A program made the position numbers and the translations under genes. Below the pieces are notes generated by a model. It had not been told where the DNA came from. It worked only from the letters and a program-made list of their open reading frames with translations, and made no database searches. From positions 11,394,678 through 11,458,677 of the forward strand of contig NC_092579.1 in NCBI RefSeq assembly GCF_037975245.1: a stretch of 64,000 nt of DNA. The letters are read 5' to 3'. Numbering within the stretch: position 1 is the stretch's first letter; each line of letters starts with the position of its first letter. Below, piece by piece: positions 36,682 to 50,100 of the stretch. The stretch is from Apostichopus japonicus (lineage: Eukaryota > Echinodermata > Holothuroidea > Aspidochirotida > Stichopodidae).

Positions 36682-37085
36682 CAGTGGCGTAGGAAGGTAC
36701 TTTTGAGTGTGGGGGCTGAAGACTGATGGCCGGCTTGGGGGAGGGGTCTAATGGGAGGGGTCTAAGGGGAGGGGGCCCTCCCCTTTGGATTTTTTTTGCA
36801 TGGGGGCCCCCTCCCCTTTGGAATTTTTTTGCATTTCCAGGTGGCCTCAGATGCAATTTGGTGCAATAGAGCACACTTCAACACCCACTCCATTTTGTAA
36901 AGAATTTTGCATTTTCACCTGGCCTTAGATGCAATTTGGTGCTTCAAATGAGTTTTTTTTCTCATTTGGAAATGAAAAAGGGGTTTTCTGACTTGCGGAG
37001 CGGGGGGCGGAACGATACTTCCGCCCCCCATATTTTTCACTGGGGGGGGCTGGCTCCCCCCAGCCCCCCGGTTCCTACGCCCTTG
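36682..37085 (-). mobile_element. hAT-type MITE, second copy
   Basis: It is an inverted relative of 26166-26532. It is flanked by a perfect 8-base duplication TAAATAGA (36674-36681 and 37086-37093), with ends CAGTGGCGTAGGAAGG and GGTTCCTACGCCCTTG. It has G/C-run-rich content and no coding capacity. Confidence 0.9.
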
Positions 37086-37439
37086 TAAATAGAACAGTAA
37101 AGCCACGTGCTCTCTTTTTTCAATCTCGGTCTTGAACCGAAAGCAAAACCAGGCAGGGAAGAAGCTAAATTAAAGCTTGAACGAGGAAAGAAAGAGAACG
37201 TGGAACTAAGAAAAGGAAAAGGCCGACGCTCATATAGAAAGAACATTCATTTGTATTAACCATTAACGTTGACAGAACCCTCAACGAAACAAAACTAGGA
37301 CCATAAAAAAGAAAGGATGCCATATGAAGTATAGACATGAAATATTAAAAGAATATATATAGAAAATGATGATTTATTTTGTTCTATGTAATCAATATTA
37401 ATTTATTGTTGTTGTTGTTTATAATTATATTGAACCTTT

Positions 37440-38095
37440 AAAACTGTGTCCTCCAGAAGAGAGCTATCCGCCATATATCACATGCTGCACCACGTGATCA
37501 TACTAGCCCATTATACAAAAGATTAAATTTATTAAAACTAAATGATATTATAAGAGTCCAGCTTGCAACATTTGCATATAAAGCATGGAATGGATTGCTA
37601 CCCGAGGCTTTTAAAGATTTTATATATAGTAATAGACTAATCCACAACCATCAAACACGCCATTGTAATAACGCCCATGTTTTATCCCAACGAAGTACTT
37701 TAAGTTCTTTTAACCCTCGTATTCGTGCTGTAAAAACGTGGAATAATCTCCAGGATAATGTTAAGAATAAGCCTTCTTACTCTGTATTCAAAAGGAATCT
37801 CCAAACTGTAATTATTTCTCACTATTAATGGATTTATTCTTGTGTGTGTTTGCGATTAAGATCATTATAAAGATTGTTAGGATCGCTTATTAACATTATT
37901 AATTTCTAGTAGAGTCAATTCGATTATTTCATCATTGTAGATGCTACTATTAACTTTTCATTTCTATTCTTAAGTTTTTCTTTCTTTTTTCTTTTTGGGG
38001 AGTCTCCTACTTTGTTAAGCCTTACAGGCTTTATAGGAGACTTCCCGTCACACTGTAAATTGTGATGAAACAAATAAATATACAAATACAAATAC
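37440..38095 (+). mobile_element. LINE C-family fragment, 3' end
   Basis: It encodes the last part of a reverse transcriptase ORF (LQKRAIRHI, then TFAYKAWNGLLPEAF, then RAVKTWNNLQDNV) up to a stop at 37826. The 3' UTR holds TTGTTAAGCCTTACAGGCTTT, like 12456-12480 in LINE C, and it ends in an AAATAC-type tail. It is 5'-truncated. Confidence 0.85.
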
Positions 38096-38781
38096 AAAAC
38101 GCATATACTCTCTCTGTCCGTCTTTACGCCGTTGTCGACTTCTCTCTTAAAAGAATCCGTTCAAAAATTCAAATTAATTTCATTCACCACAACTACGCTT
38201 CAGTCCGACAACGGACTAAAGTATCTGCACAGAATCATATATAAGCAAAATATGGGACCAAAATTAAAGTATATAAATGTTTTATTTGATACATATAAAA
38301 TATTTTAGTGTTTCAGTGTGATAGGTGTTTCATATTCGAAAGAACACGTTTATAACTGCGTGGTCCTTTCAGTAAAGTTGAGTTGGTTGCTTATGTAGGC
38401 TTGGATGATATGGTTGAGATTTACCGTTCCGCTGTGACACAAAATACATGATGAAGTCCTGGATACTATTCGCGCATCAGTTAGTTCAGTTCAGTTAGGG
38501 CCTTATAGATTGAACATGATAAATATATATTTAATTACTATGAAAATATGTTAAAATTTAGTAATTATATACTATGCTTCATAATATATTTAGAAGATTG
38601 CTTTTTTGTCAATAATTGTTGATAGCTTGATCTTGAAATAGAGATGCACATTTTTCAATACGTAACTGCGTTTCTCGGATGTCAACGGTACGTTCTACTA
38701 CGTTGCACGATTGCTCAGAATCACTGTAATGAAAACGGTATACACCAGAATTAGAAAAAAAAATAGCAATTAAAAATCCTT

Positions 38782-39219
38782 TCAAATTTTGCCCTGATGT
38801 TCTTTTCCTTTTGTTACTTCTTCGTAAGATGGTAGTGAATCGGAGATTGTAGCACTAAAACCAATAGGAATAACATCAGAAGAGTGGCTGTGAATGGAAG
38901 AGAGGCAAAAAGGAGCATCAATATTATGTCAAATTAGATATCCATTTCAACGTTCAAGCGACCACGAATGTGGGAAAAGCCCGCCGGGGCGTATGGAATA
39001 CAACTTTAACGTCGGGTGGCTTTCAATTCAATATTATAACTCCAGGTTGGAATCTTTTCAATTTAGAAAGGCATTTCAGATGGGAAAACCGTAGATTCTT
39101 TTGGATGAAAAACCCACCTTACTACTGTATGACCCGGCCGGGGATCGAACCTCGAACCTCCAGATAACTAAGCCTCGTTGCTTCAAATGCCACCGCCGTT
39201 ATCCACTCGGTCACAGCTG

Positions 39220-39313
<94 letters not shown>

Positions 39314-40238
39314 TAAAATAAGGGCCAAACATATTATGCTGACCATTCAAATCACTTTGATGCATTGATATGCCAATTTAACTAGACGATAACATGTCAC
39401 CGGTTGAGGTAGTCCGAGTAAGAAGTGTACCTGTTTGGTAAAATTTGTACATGAGTGACTATTATTGACTTTCTAGCATATTTAAGGTCAACTTACAAAT
39501 GACCGTTTAAATGCCATCAATGGTCAGACAAAGACTGAAGCTACTAAAAACGTCTTACCCTGCTGACTCTGTGGTTTTCATCCCTGAATCTTCTTGTGCT
39601 GCTTGCTCCTGTGTAGAAGATGGATTCTCATGCGGAGCCGGATGGTATCTAACGCCGTATCCTGAACTTGATTGAATGTTTGACGATTGAAATGGTGGAG
39701 GCGATTGAAATGGTGGAGGCGATTGAAATGGTGGAGGCGATTGAAATGGTGGAGGCGATTGAAATGGTGGAGGCGATTGCAATGGTGGAGCCGATGGACA
39801 TGGTGGAGGCGCAGGTGATGGCTGAGGCAAGGCTGCATGAGGCGGAGGAGGTACATGGATAGTGTTGATACTCTGATTCTGACCAGCTGGTTGATCCTGG
39901 TAACGTGCTATGTTCCCCCTGTTTGCCCTCAAGATCTGCAACGAAATCTGACAATATGCAAAAATGGAAAAAGCGACAGGAGCGATTGCTATATAAGGTG
40001 AAAGATAAATGCCGAACAGGATAGCCAAAAGTGCCGCAATACCAAACCAACACAAGGTGAACGTTATAATGAATACTTTGGAACAAGTCGATACATTGCT
40101 TGTAGTTTTAGGTCTGTGTGGCGGTCCGCGGTATTGTACACCAAATCCTATAATTCGCTGATTGTAGTCAATGTTATTTTGCTCATTGGTCGTATCACAA
40201 GTGGAATCAATCCCGCCATTGTCACCACCATCAGTCAT
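38782..40238 (-). CDS. PY-motif two-helix membrane protein, subfamily A (A2)
   Basis: This is the intact subfamily-A gene, predicted at 261 residues. Exon 1 runs 40238 to 39559 (226 codons plus two bases, donor GTAAGA). Exon 2 runs 38887 to 38782 (acceptor ATTCACAG, stop TGA). The N-terminus starts MTDGGDNGG. A hairpin follows at about residues 55-95 (FGIAALLAILFGIYLSPY, then IAIAPVAFSIFAYC). The next section is rich in Gln and Pro and has five SPPPFQ units at about residues 165-194. Exon 2 ends DSLPSYEEVTKGKEHQGKI. LPSY deviates from strict PPxY but fits the broader L/PPxY group (family knowledge). Placement, phase and the SPY/SPF-AI-PVA hairpin core tie it to subfamily B. The function is unknown. 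The 671-base intron holds a SINE and a TA microsatellite. Confidence 0.72.
38936..39219 (-). mobile_element. tRNA-derived SINE-1 in the A2 intron
   Basis: On the - strand the head AGCTGTGACCGAGTGG lies near 39217, the B box GGTTCGATCC near 39145, and the body reaches about 38936. The A1 intron keeps only the head, so the SINE predates the A1/A2 split. Confidence 0.85.
39221..39310. repeat. (TA)n microsatellite
   Basis: About 90 bases of TA adjoin the SINE head, the equivalent of 1852-1936. Confidence 0.98.
39683..39791 (-). repeat. 18-bp coding VNTR (SPPPFQ units)
   Basis: GATTGAAATGGTGGAGGC repeats five times, plus a variant sixth unit. The A1 copy at 2952-3006 has two plus the variant. 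The length change is a multiple of 18, so the frame is kept. Confidence 0.95.
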
Positions 40239-40254
40239 TTTGATTTTGATTTTT

Positions 40255-41500
40255 TTTACTTATTTTGTAAATCTTGAAGTCACTCCGCAAGGCAATCTAC
40301 TTCAGTGAACACACGGATATGGAAACCATTCAAATTTCACAAGTGACCTCTCCGAAATTGTAACTCCTGTCTGCTTACGAAGAACGATATACCAGTGAAT
40401 AATTTTTATCGGACACGAAAAATCACGAAAAACATAACATTCACAAGAAAGACAAGAACACCAAACATGGTATAATATTGAGTTTTTTTATATAACTGTT
40501 TTAAGACAATTATTCTTCCCAAAATTAATTTAGATTATCTATTCAATGTCCTGAAAAAATTAGACGTTTCTCTGCAAGATACAACCATTGTATATGTGTG
40601 TTTGTGTGATTTACAATGAATATACGCGTATATACATAACCTGATTCATTGGTGTGAAAACCTGTAAACAGAATAATGCCACGTCTTTTAAACCATATAG
40701 GGCACAAGGAGAGCAACTTGTCGTACAAATGTCACTGAAGTTCTGAGGCGTTCTTGCGGTACTGCACGGTTTTTGCACCGGTTCTTTTTTCTTGCTAAGG
40801 GAAAGGATTCATCTAAATTAATGCGCTATAGCACCTTTGCTGTGAGTGCGTCATAAGTTAGAAAAGGTCAGTGAACCAGAACTTAGGCCTACCACTGCCC
40901 GCTCTATGTCCCTAACCGCAGAGGTGGAGCGTCCATACAGTCAGGGGGCGGATGCCCCCCCCCCCCTGACGGACTCAAATGGACTGCTGGTGCCCTTTCA
41001 GCTTTTTACCACTTTTTACTTATTCGCGATTATTGACTTTTTTATTGCGCTCTCTTCTACATATTGACATTTGACACATTTTTGGGCGATGACACCTATT
41101 TATTCTTCATTTATCTGCCAGTTAGCAAGGCCAGGAAAGGGTCATTTCCGGCGATCTAGGGTACCTTTACTCAAAAAAATTTCTGTACGCTCCGCGCCAA
41201 CCTGTGGTGGCGCTCCGCTTAGATAGTGTCGAAAGCGCCCATACAGACCTCTATCGCCCCCCTTGACCAATACCCCTAGCTCCGTCACTGCCTAACCGGT
41301 TACACTTTACTCGAATGTTTGGCGGCTATGCAGCTATACGGCTGGGTCTATATCTGTCATATTTCCTAACTGTAAAATCACTTTAAACCTGAACTTGGAA
41401 ACTGCGGTCACATCAATTAGTTTAACATTGGTGTCCCTTCAATTTTCGAGCACGGTCACATGTTATATAGCATAAGAACTGTATACGACCAAATCGTACT
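40255..41500. repeat. 5' flank of gene A2, three-copy block
   Basis: It is the partner of 3462-4300 and 14605-15485, enlarged by the MITE at 40919-41290. It probably contains the A2 promoter; no defined site is recognised. Confidence 0.7.
40919..41290. mobile_element. hAT-type MITE, different family, with empty site
   Basis: The ends CAGAGGTGGAGC and AGCTCCGTCACTG are imperfect inverted repeats. A perfect 8-base duplication CCTAACCG flanks them (40911-40918 and 41291-41298). The paralogous sites at 4086 and 15268 have a single CCTAACCG and no insertion. There is no transposase. Confidence 0.92.
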
Positions 41501-42556
41501 GCAAATATTGATGATATCCCTATGCACGACGTCTATTATGTTCCGACGTCTCTGTTCCGATTAAAAGAAAAAATCGGAGCAATTTTTTAATCCACCAATT
41601 TGTTTGTGCCAAGAAAAGTAGCTTTGTGACTCCAATATTTTTGTGACCAAATTTTTTGGGGAACTTATTATTTTTTTTTTGGACCAACATTTTTTCGGAG
41701 CAAATATTTGACTCGGAAAATGCACGTCAGCCATATGATACAACGCGCTTGTTCGTGTTTACGTGCAAAATATTTATTTGGTGCAGAAACGGCAAGAAGA
41801 ATTGTGTCGCTAAGGAACAACGAAGTCTGTCGTCTGCTTCTGTGTATATGTCAAAGGACACCTCGATTTCTATGGTCTATGTACATAAGTGCACAATCCT
41901 GAAAAGCTGCATACGTTCCAGGTGCAGTTCGATTCTTTTAAACAATAAACTTAAAATAGCAAATTTCGGTTTGCAAATTGCGGCAAACATCGGGAAAATA
42001 TACCACTTAGCAAGATTACTCTGTTCGCGTGGTAGCTTTAAGATCGTGACATTAGTTATTTTAGAATAAACATTCAAAGAGTAATGTAAGGTTTGAGTGC
42101 TACAACTAGTACTGTAGAAGTAGGAACGCAGTCTCTATACTCGTGCGATGACACATCGAGGTATTTTTAACGTTATTTTAACGCTGAAAATTCGATGTTA
42201 ATACTCCTTTTGGGTGAGTAATTTCAGTTCAATCGGAATCACCGTTGATATTTTGGATGGGGTGAACATTACCGTAAGATCACCATTTTGACTGCAGGAA
42301 TCATATCGTTTACTTCCTTGGACATCGGTAACCAATACTTTCTACTGTATGATCCTTGGTTTTACATTGTTTACATTAGTTGAAGTACCGGTTGCACGAA
42401 ATCATTGGTGTACGTTGGAGTTAAATCCTAAATTAAACGAGACCTAAGTTGAATTTTGATAGGGATTCTACCGACATCACACAAAAGAGCTTGTGCAATC
42501 TCATGTAGTTCCGAAGTTAAGTGTGATGGAGGTAGAATGGAGGTTAAATTAACCGG
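41501..42556. repeat. Segmental duplication block, right copy
   Basis: It is the partner of 4320-6040. It lacks most of the low-complexity insertion at 4390-5265. The 137-codon + frame at 41656-42069 is interrupted in the left copy and has no known domain. Confidence 0.65.
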
Positions 42557-42815
42557 TGATGTCGCCGAGTGTATCAAGGCGGTGGCATTTGAAGCAATGA
42601 AAGCTTAGCAATCGGGAGGTTCCGGGTTCAATACCTGGCCAGGTCATACATAGTAAGGTTGGTTTTCCTCCATGAGCAATCGACGGTTGTTCCATCTGAA
42701 AATGACTTTCTAAATTGAAAAGATTCCAAATTTGATTTAAAATGTTGAATTGGAAGCCACCCTACGTGTAAGTTGTAATCCATAAGCCCTTGCGGGTTTC
42801 TGGTCGCTTAAGCGT
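42557..42815 (+). mobile_element. tRNA-derived SINE-1, decayed copy
   Basis: It is the partner of 6042-6290 with a mutated A box (TCGCCGAGTGTATCAAGG) and a decayed B box (GGTTCAATACC). Confidence 0.75.
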
Positions 42816-44132
42816 CATAAAAATAACTGGACTGATTAATGATTATAATCTAGACTGTCCTCATCAAACCAAAGAAATTTTAAATAAGGGTTGGGCCTAC
42901 ATACTGAATTGTGGCACACTAAAAACTTCATACACCAGTTTAGGACAGCATGACATCTCCAAACTTTCATTTAATCATAATATTTTTGGGCTGTACATGT
43001 GTTAAACTTAGACTACTAGACAGGGCTAAGCTTAGAATAGTGTAGCCAAAAGTTATAAGGCCTGGTCTCATTATTATTATTTAGCTTACACCACTTCTGT
43101 GATTAATTTATGTATCATAAAAACTTAAAAAGCAATGAATTTTTTTAACAACACAAAGTTAAAGTAAGAAAGTCAGAACATTTATTTTGCCTGGAAAACA
43201 TAGTTTTGTTGCAAAAGAAGACAGTCCTGATGAATCGGGAAGGAGTTTACCTCTTTTTGCAGGGTTTTTGTAACAAATTATTCGAAAAAAGTGTCAGAGA
43301 GACAACATTCAATTCTATGTCATCAGCAATTGATTTTTATTAACAAGATAAACCAAAGTAATTATGTAACCCAAAGCTGGCTGGGAAATTATCAACAATG
43401 GAAAGAGCAAAGAAATTTATGGCTAGAACAGGTTTCGAACCAGCGAGCCCCGATTTAAAAGCAAAGTGCCCAGATATCTTATTGGAAATAAAAGTAATAA
43501 TTACCCAAACCAGCTTTATTAATTGGTCATATACAGTAGATGGCAATGTTCTCATTACATGTTCTTTGTACGAAGTATAAAGTTCAGTAGACTCAGCCAT
43601 TGATATATATTTCTGTACATCTGGTCGCCAAACATTGCAGATTATGGACTGCAGTTTGCAGGCACTTTGCGATCTTCTTGTGACTTTGCTTATACCGTGT
43701 GGTATACATTGGGAGCGCCTGTGATTCAGTACATACTGTATACCCATCCATCTATCCCAACTATCCCCTTTGTCTCCACATGCACACAACAGATTCATAT
43801 TTCAAGGCATATCTTTAATTTACATTTACACTGTATCTAGACATAGCATATATGTAGCTTTCAACATGGGATTCTAACTGTGTATGCACAGTACTGTATA
43901 CAGTTGTTGATTGATTTAAGAAATGGATTGTGACCAGCAACAACCCTTAGCAAGGAGCAATATGATAGGCTACAAATCAGTTGATGGAGCACAGGAATTA
44001 TCATAGTATGTTTCTAGTCCCATGCTATTAGCAAAATGTCTTTGCTACAGTAAGAATATTTTTTGATGTTTCTTTTTACAGCTTAGGCCATTAAATTCCA
44101 GAAGTAAAATAAAGATTTGAGTTTGGACAAGA
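42816..44132 (+). promoter_or_regulatory. DPH7 upstream region
   Basis: It is the partner of 7600-8810. A TTTCTTTTTACAG tract just upstream of the start codon (ending at about 44082) looks like a splice acceptor, so the start-codon exon may be preceded by a non-coding exon in this stretch. No promoter motif is assigned. Confidence 0.4.
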
Positions 44133-47100
44133 ATGGCAAGTAGTGGCAGGTATGACACTGAGGAGTTATATTCAGTGGACACAGGTGTATTTGCTGACAG
44201 TGTGGAGTGGTGTCCTATCCCTGACTATGAGAAGTATCTAGCCTGTGCTTTATATGAATTACATGATGGAAATGACGTAGAAGACGCAACCTTAAAATCG
44301 GTAAGCAAAACTAATGTACAGTGGTGATTACTAATTTACAACTACTGAGAACATTACATAAGCTACAATAAAGGGCACTGAATAAATTGGCCCAGTAGAA
44401 CAGTGTAGTGTGTTTTACTTGGATTACTGTTACTGCATGTGCAGTGGGGTCCCTTGTTTGCAGAGGGCAGGCAGTCCTTTGTTCTTACTATGATCGAGAA
44501 ATATATGTACAGCATGTTAGAGGGTATATTAATGTACTATCTGTAAGGAAGGTTGGACCTTGGGGGATATATCATACCATTTGTTTGAAATCTTCATTTT
44601 CCCTAGATATGTCATGAAAATGAGAATACACTATTCATAATATTTCCCTGTGCTCTCTGATTAACCGGGAGCTGTACCTGTACACGATAGTAAATAATGT
44701 TATGGTACAGCAAAATGACTGCAGTTTTGCTCTGGGCTATATTTCTGTAAGGTAATACAATTAACAGTTTGTAATGTTAAGTGCATCTAGAATGATATGA
44801 AAACTAAGGCAAATTCCAAAATAGAGGTCTATCGGTCTTTGCTCCAACCTTTAGAGTACTACTGTACAAACTTATAAAACTTTATCAAAAGTTCTTTCAT
44901 GTAAACTCTGACATAGTAAAGACAAATTTTGGACACATTCAGTGATCCAAATACAAACATGTTTAACAAATAGTTTGGACTTATCGCTGATCGTATAAAT
45001 GAGAAAAATGTTTGTTGTAAAGTGTGCCCTTACTGTGGAATACCTACAATGTGAAACTAGAAAACATATTCACTTCTCTTTACTTTTCTCATTTTGAGTA
45101 TGTCAATTGTACCATGCATATATCCTGTGACCTTCTTCATTGTATCAAGAGTGCTAAAAATTCACGAAAAGGAGGGATCAGAACATTTCAAGTGGATCTC
45201 AAAGACAGCCCAGGTCAATCTGGAACTGTTTGCAGTACTGAAGTGACAGAGAAGGACTACAGACAAATGCCAGGCATATTAGACATGAAATGGTGACAGC
45301 AAATTTTGTGATATTTCTACCAACAATTTGTAGTACTTACAGTAGCAGAAGACTTAGTTAGTCCATCCTCTACCCATGTTCATGCAGAGTTGCTCATACT
45401 GGTGCACGGCTTCATGGATTTGTACTGCTACTTGATTCATTTTGGAAATCTGGCATCTCGATATGGTATTAGATTAATTATGATTAAATAGTAAATACTA
45501 ATGCTCAATGGCTTGAACTGTAACATATACACATATTCTAAAGGGAAGTGTACTCGACACACATGCTGATGTGCTTTTGGCAGGGAAAGTCTGCTAAAAA
45601 ATTGTTAATATGAATTCAAAAGCAACTTGAATTGTTTGTTAATAGTATGTATGTTGTGCACAGATACTAAACTCCAGTAAGTTAAGATGTTGTTGGGACA
45701 TGAGTCATAACTAAAATTAATGTTTGTATGTTTTATAATCTCTTGGTGGAAGTCCTACAACATCTTTCTTGCCGATGATGAACCAATGCAAAGCCTTATC
45801 ATCAATGTTAAACTCAAGCACAATGTCATCATGATCATTTAGAAAAAGTATCAATTTGTACTCGCCTTGAGGAAGTAAAATGCTATGGTTGCCATTTATG
45901 TAAGGTTGGTAGTTGTGAACAGCTAACCTATTCTGAGGTGTTGCTGAGGGGGGGGGGGGGGAGGGGGAGAATTATTTACTCAAGAATAAAGAGGCTCACT
46001 CCCTACTTCAGCCATTCAGTTTATGTATTGTAATAGGTGTCACTACATTGTTAATAGCACTATTATGGTTTTGTTATTCAATATCACCTTACAGGTGTCA
46101 ACATCCCTTGGACTGTAAACCTGCCCTGGTGTCCGTTAATGCTGAAGGGTGCTTGGATCTATTTCATCTCTCAATGGTAATAACTGACATAATACTCACA
46201 CATTTACTTACTGTATGATCAGGGAATGATTTAGTGTCAACATTTTGTTCAACAGCAATTTTGAAGGCTCCGGTGTTTGTCTCTAATAAAAAATATTATA
46301 CATCTTTGGGCTTGTATAGCAATTTGACCACTTTGTATATCATTTTGGGACACGAATCCAGATCAATTAATCCCTATTAATATTTTGGCTGCAGAGGGTG
46401 GAGGTGGAGGCAGGTTGAGGAGAAGCTGGAATGATGATAGCCAGATGTAAAATATTAAAAGTGTAATCTTGAAAAGTTTGTTGTATGACTATTAATTTTT
46501 TGCTCATTTTGGCAAGTGAATGTGGGTGGTTGGGAAGCTACTGTGGTTTATATTTGGACACTTGCTTTACTATTAAACATGCACTTCCAGTGAATATAAA
46601 CATGGCTATTGATTTACTGATTTGTGTGCCACTCGTTCAGTGTTTAAGTAAAACTGGAATATTAATATAGCAGCTTTGATAGAGTACGACTTACCAAAGT
46701 AGGTTGGGGTTTTGTGTATCATTTATATTTCATCAAGAACTTTGATTACTGCAATTTAAGGTTTTACTGCAGTGTAGAATAGTCTGAAGAGATTCTATGA
46801 AGAAACACATTTTCTTCACTGCTAATGTGGGATAAAGATAGTTGACAAGCATGGATCCAGGAGAGGGATGTTCACCCCTACCACCCCCCACCCCACCCCC
46901 CTTTCCCCTCACCTCCAGTCTGGCTAATCTCAATCCCACCCATGTAGTAATTGAAATAATCTTGCAAATTGACTCAATTATAGAATTAATTTATATATGT
47001 CTCAGAGTGAACCATTTCAAAAAAAAAAAATCTGGGAACCACAGCCAGACCCCCGTAAGTGAGATTCAGTTTCAGTAATCTCTGATTGAATGAACTTCCT

Positions 47101-50100
47101 TCCAATATCAACAGAGTCATCGCACACATCACCAGGGAAATGATGAAAGTTGTTTCTTTTGTTCTTATTTAACCTTTGATAAACTAATTGAGTGATTTTG
47201 GAGATACTTTACTCGCAAAAGCATTCCTTCTCTTCAAAAGTCTTTATGTTTTCGATGCTTCCATCATTACTATAAACTATAACTTGATGAATTATTTCTC
47301 GTAATGTACTTTATAGACAATCGTATCTTTGTTTTCTTTCTCTTCTGAAGGATACAGATTCCACTATCAGATTAATTCCATTAACATCTCTCAAAGTGGG
47401 CTGTGACTCTATTGCTCTGAGTGTTGATTGGTCAACAGGTTTAACAGAAAGGTATGGTGTCAGTTTATTCAGCTAAGGAGGGAGGAGGTGAGGGGAAGGG
47501 AGTGGGTGTCCAACTCGTCAAACTCAAGTTATAGCTATGTATCTCCTGGATCAACGAATTCAAAATAGAGCTGCCCAAAAAGAATCATTAGTTATAATGT
47601 TGCTCTTACATCATAACTTGTAACAGATGTGTGGTGTGGGTGTATTTATTGTTGTTTGATTGAATTGTGAAATTAGCTATAACAAAAGAAATGTTTTAGG
47701 ATTTCAATATAATCAACTTTGAGAAATGACATTTGGAAGCTTCATTGCAGCTCTTACAAAAAAATGTGAAGTAGGCCTCCACTTTTTAAGCTGATGATGA
47801 AACAAATTGTTTACTACTTTTCTGTTTGCTGAATTTATTTTTTCATTTTTGGTTATTTCCACCAGCCAACAGGGGGATGTTGTCTTTGTATCTACAGATA
47901 GAAGGAGGGATTTATAAGACCTTATAAATACTATAATCTATCCATCTGAAGAATTTCGTCTTAGAGTTTTTTAAAAAAATTAGAAGATCTGTAGCAAAGG
48001 CATACAGCTGCAAGCTGATTGGAGGATATAAGTTAGTGTCCGCAAATTTTGTGAAGAGGAAAAGGAATCTGACATCTTAAAATAGTCATTTTGCAATGTA
48101 CAAACTGAGTTTCAATTTAATAAAAGTGACAATGATCGTTTGGTAACAATGGTTTCTCACAGGTGTTGATGAGAAAACTAAAGAAAGATATTTTCACATT
48201 TCAAAGTCTTGCCAATCCAAGCATGAATTAGCAAGGTATCCAAATATTGTTGGGAATTACACACGTTTTGGAATTTGTCTTCTAATACAAGACATGTATG
48301 CAATCTACTGGTAGAAGTAGCAAATGCTGAACTTTTAGATTTGTTCAACAATGTATAGAGTTCCTGACTGATGCTCTGAAAAACTGTTTTCAAAGGAAAC
48401 CGTGATTTTGCTAATTTTTTTTTTTTTTCAAACTGCTCTATTCCAGTAATTCTCCTCATTTAGTGGTAAGTGATTCCAATGGGCAGATAACGTTATGTCA
48501 GTTTGTTGATGGCTGCGAATTGAAATCCACACGGCAGTGGAGAGGACACGACTTTGAAGCTTGGATAGCTGCATTTAATTATTGGCAACCTGAGCTGATT
48601 TGGACAGGTAAACTGTTTAAACATTTACATAAATGAGCATTTATCAAAATCTTGAGTTACCAAACTCCCTCTTCCATCCTCCTTACACCCCCTCACCCCC
48701 ACCCCATACAATAAAGTTCTGGCTTCTGATAGACTTAACTTTTATATATGCCAGTTTACTTGAAGTCTTGAAACAGAGGTATAGCACACAAGCTCCAACT
48801 AATTCATCTTTCTTTGTGAAGGGGTGGGTTTAAGTTTGAGGGGAATGTAGGGGGGGGTCTGTTATTCCTGTCAGTGAGTACATCCCTGGTGGCTCCGATC
48901 TAGCAATAAACACTGACTTTAATACCACATTTTGTCCAGTCAAGCCATATCTAATGAAATTAACCATTCTCAAAGTGGGATTTTTCTGGTGTGCAAACTA
49001 CTGTAACAGTTTTATTTCATATTTCTGTTACACCAGATCTTACAATTATGTGTTTAATATCTTGTCATTAAATTACTAAAGATCTGTATGAACGGAGAAA
49101 TTGAGCTGCAACTTGACATAACAAATTTTGTAATATTTTTCTTATGTACAACACCAGGTATTAAATTGTTCAGCTTGTCCAAATCAATCTTTCTTGCTTG
49201 CTTGGATCTTAAGATTGTACAGTTGAGTGGGCTCTGCTTCTTGTTATCAATCAGGCATAGGTTGTGGGAGAGGGAGGTAGCAGTTTGAAAGGAATGTAAA
49301 ATATGTATTTGTTGAAGTAACTTGAGGGTGGGGGAGGTGTCTGTGTAGGGCTAAGATCAGGGGAGAAACTATTTGCCCTTATGGTCACTCTACTTAATAA
49401 AACTAACGAGCTGCAAAAATTGAGTGTTTTACTCGCATCGTTCACTACAGACAACTGCTTTTATGAAGTGGATGTTCACTCATGCAAAAGGTTTTATATC
49501 ATAATTGAACATATTATGTGAACATCATGTATTTATGTACTTTTTGCCAACAGTTGGGGTCTTAAGTATGTTTTGAATGAGATATATTGATTTAAGACTC
49601 TTTAGGAGGTGAGACAATTTTTCAAGAAAATATTTGTAATTTTGTTTAGAACAGGTGGCGACGATTGCAGATTGAAAGTTTGGGACACAAGATCTGATTG
49701 CACTTGTCCTGTCTTTGTCAGTAAAAGGTAAGATGATACTGCAAGTGAGATGTAGCTCCACTGGTCAGTTTACTCAGTGCTACTGTCAATCACCAGTCAG
49801 AAATTGATACCGTTCCAACCAGTAATCACCTATTACAATAACCAGTACTCACATATTACCACAACCAAAACTCACCTATTACCACAACCAGTACTCACCT
49901 ATTACCAGAACCAGTTGAGCTACACAACCAGTACTCACCTATTACAATAACCAGTACTCACCTATTACCACAACCAGTACTCACCTATTACCACAACCAG
50001 TACTCACCTATTACCACAACAACCAGTACTCTCCTATTACCACAATAACCAGTACGCACCTATTACCACAATAACCAGTACTCACCTATTACCACAATAA

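Noticed and set aside
39668-39862. + strand frame of repeated EMVEAI units
   Set aside because: It is antisense to the SPPPFQ coding repeat of gene A2.
45371-45480. Candidate DPH7 exon with frame [15 protein letters not shown]
   Set aside because: Its acceptor phase would create a stop with the exon 2 end; the true exon 3 is 46095-46176, which restores the full 1200-base frame.
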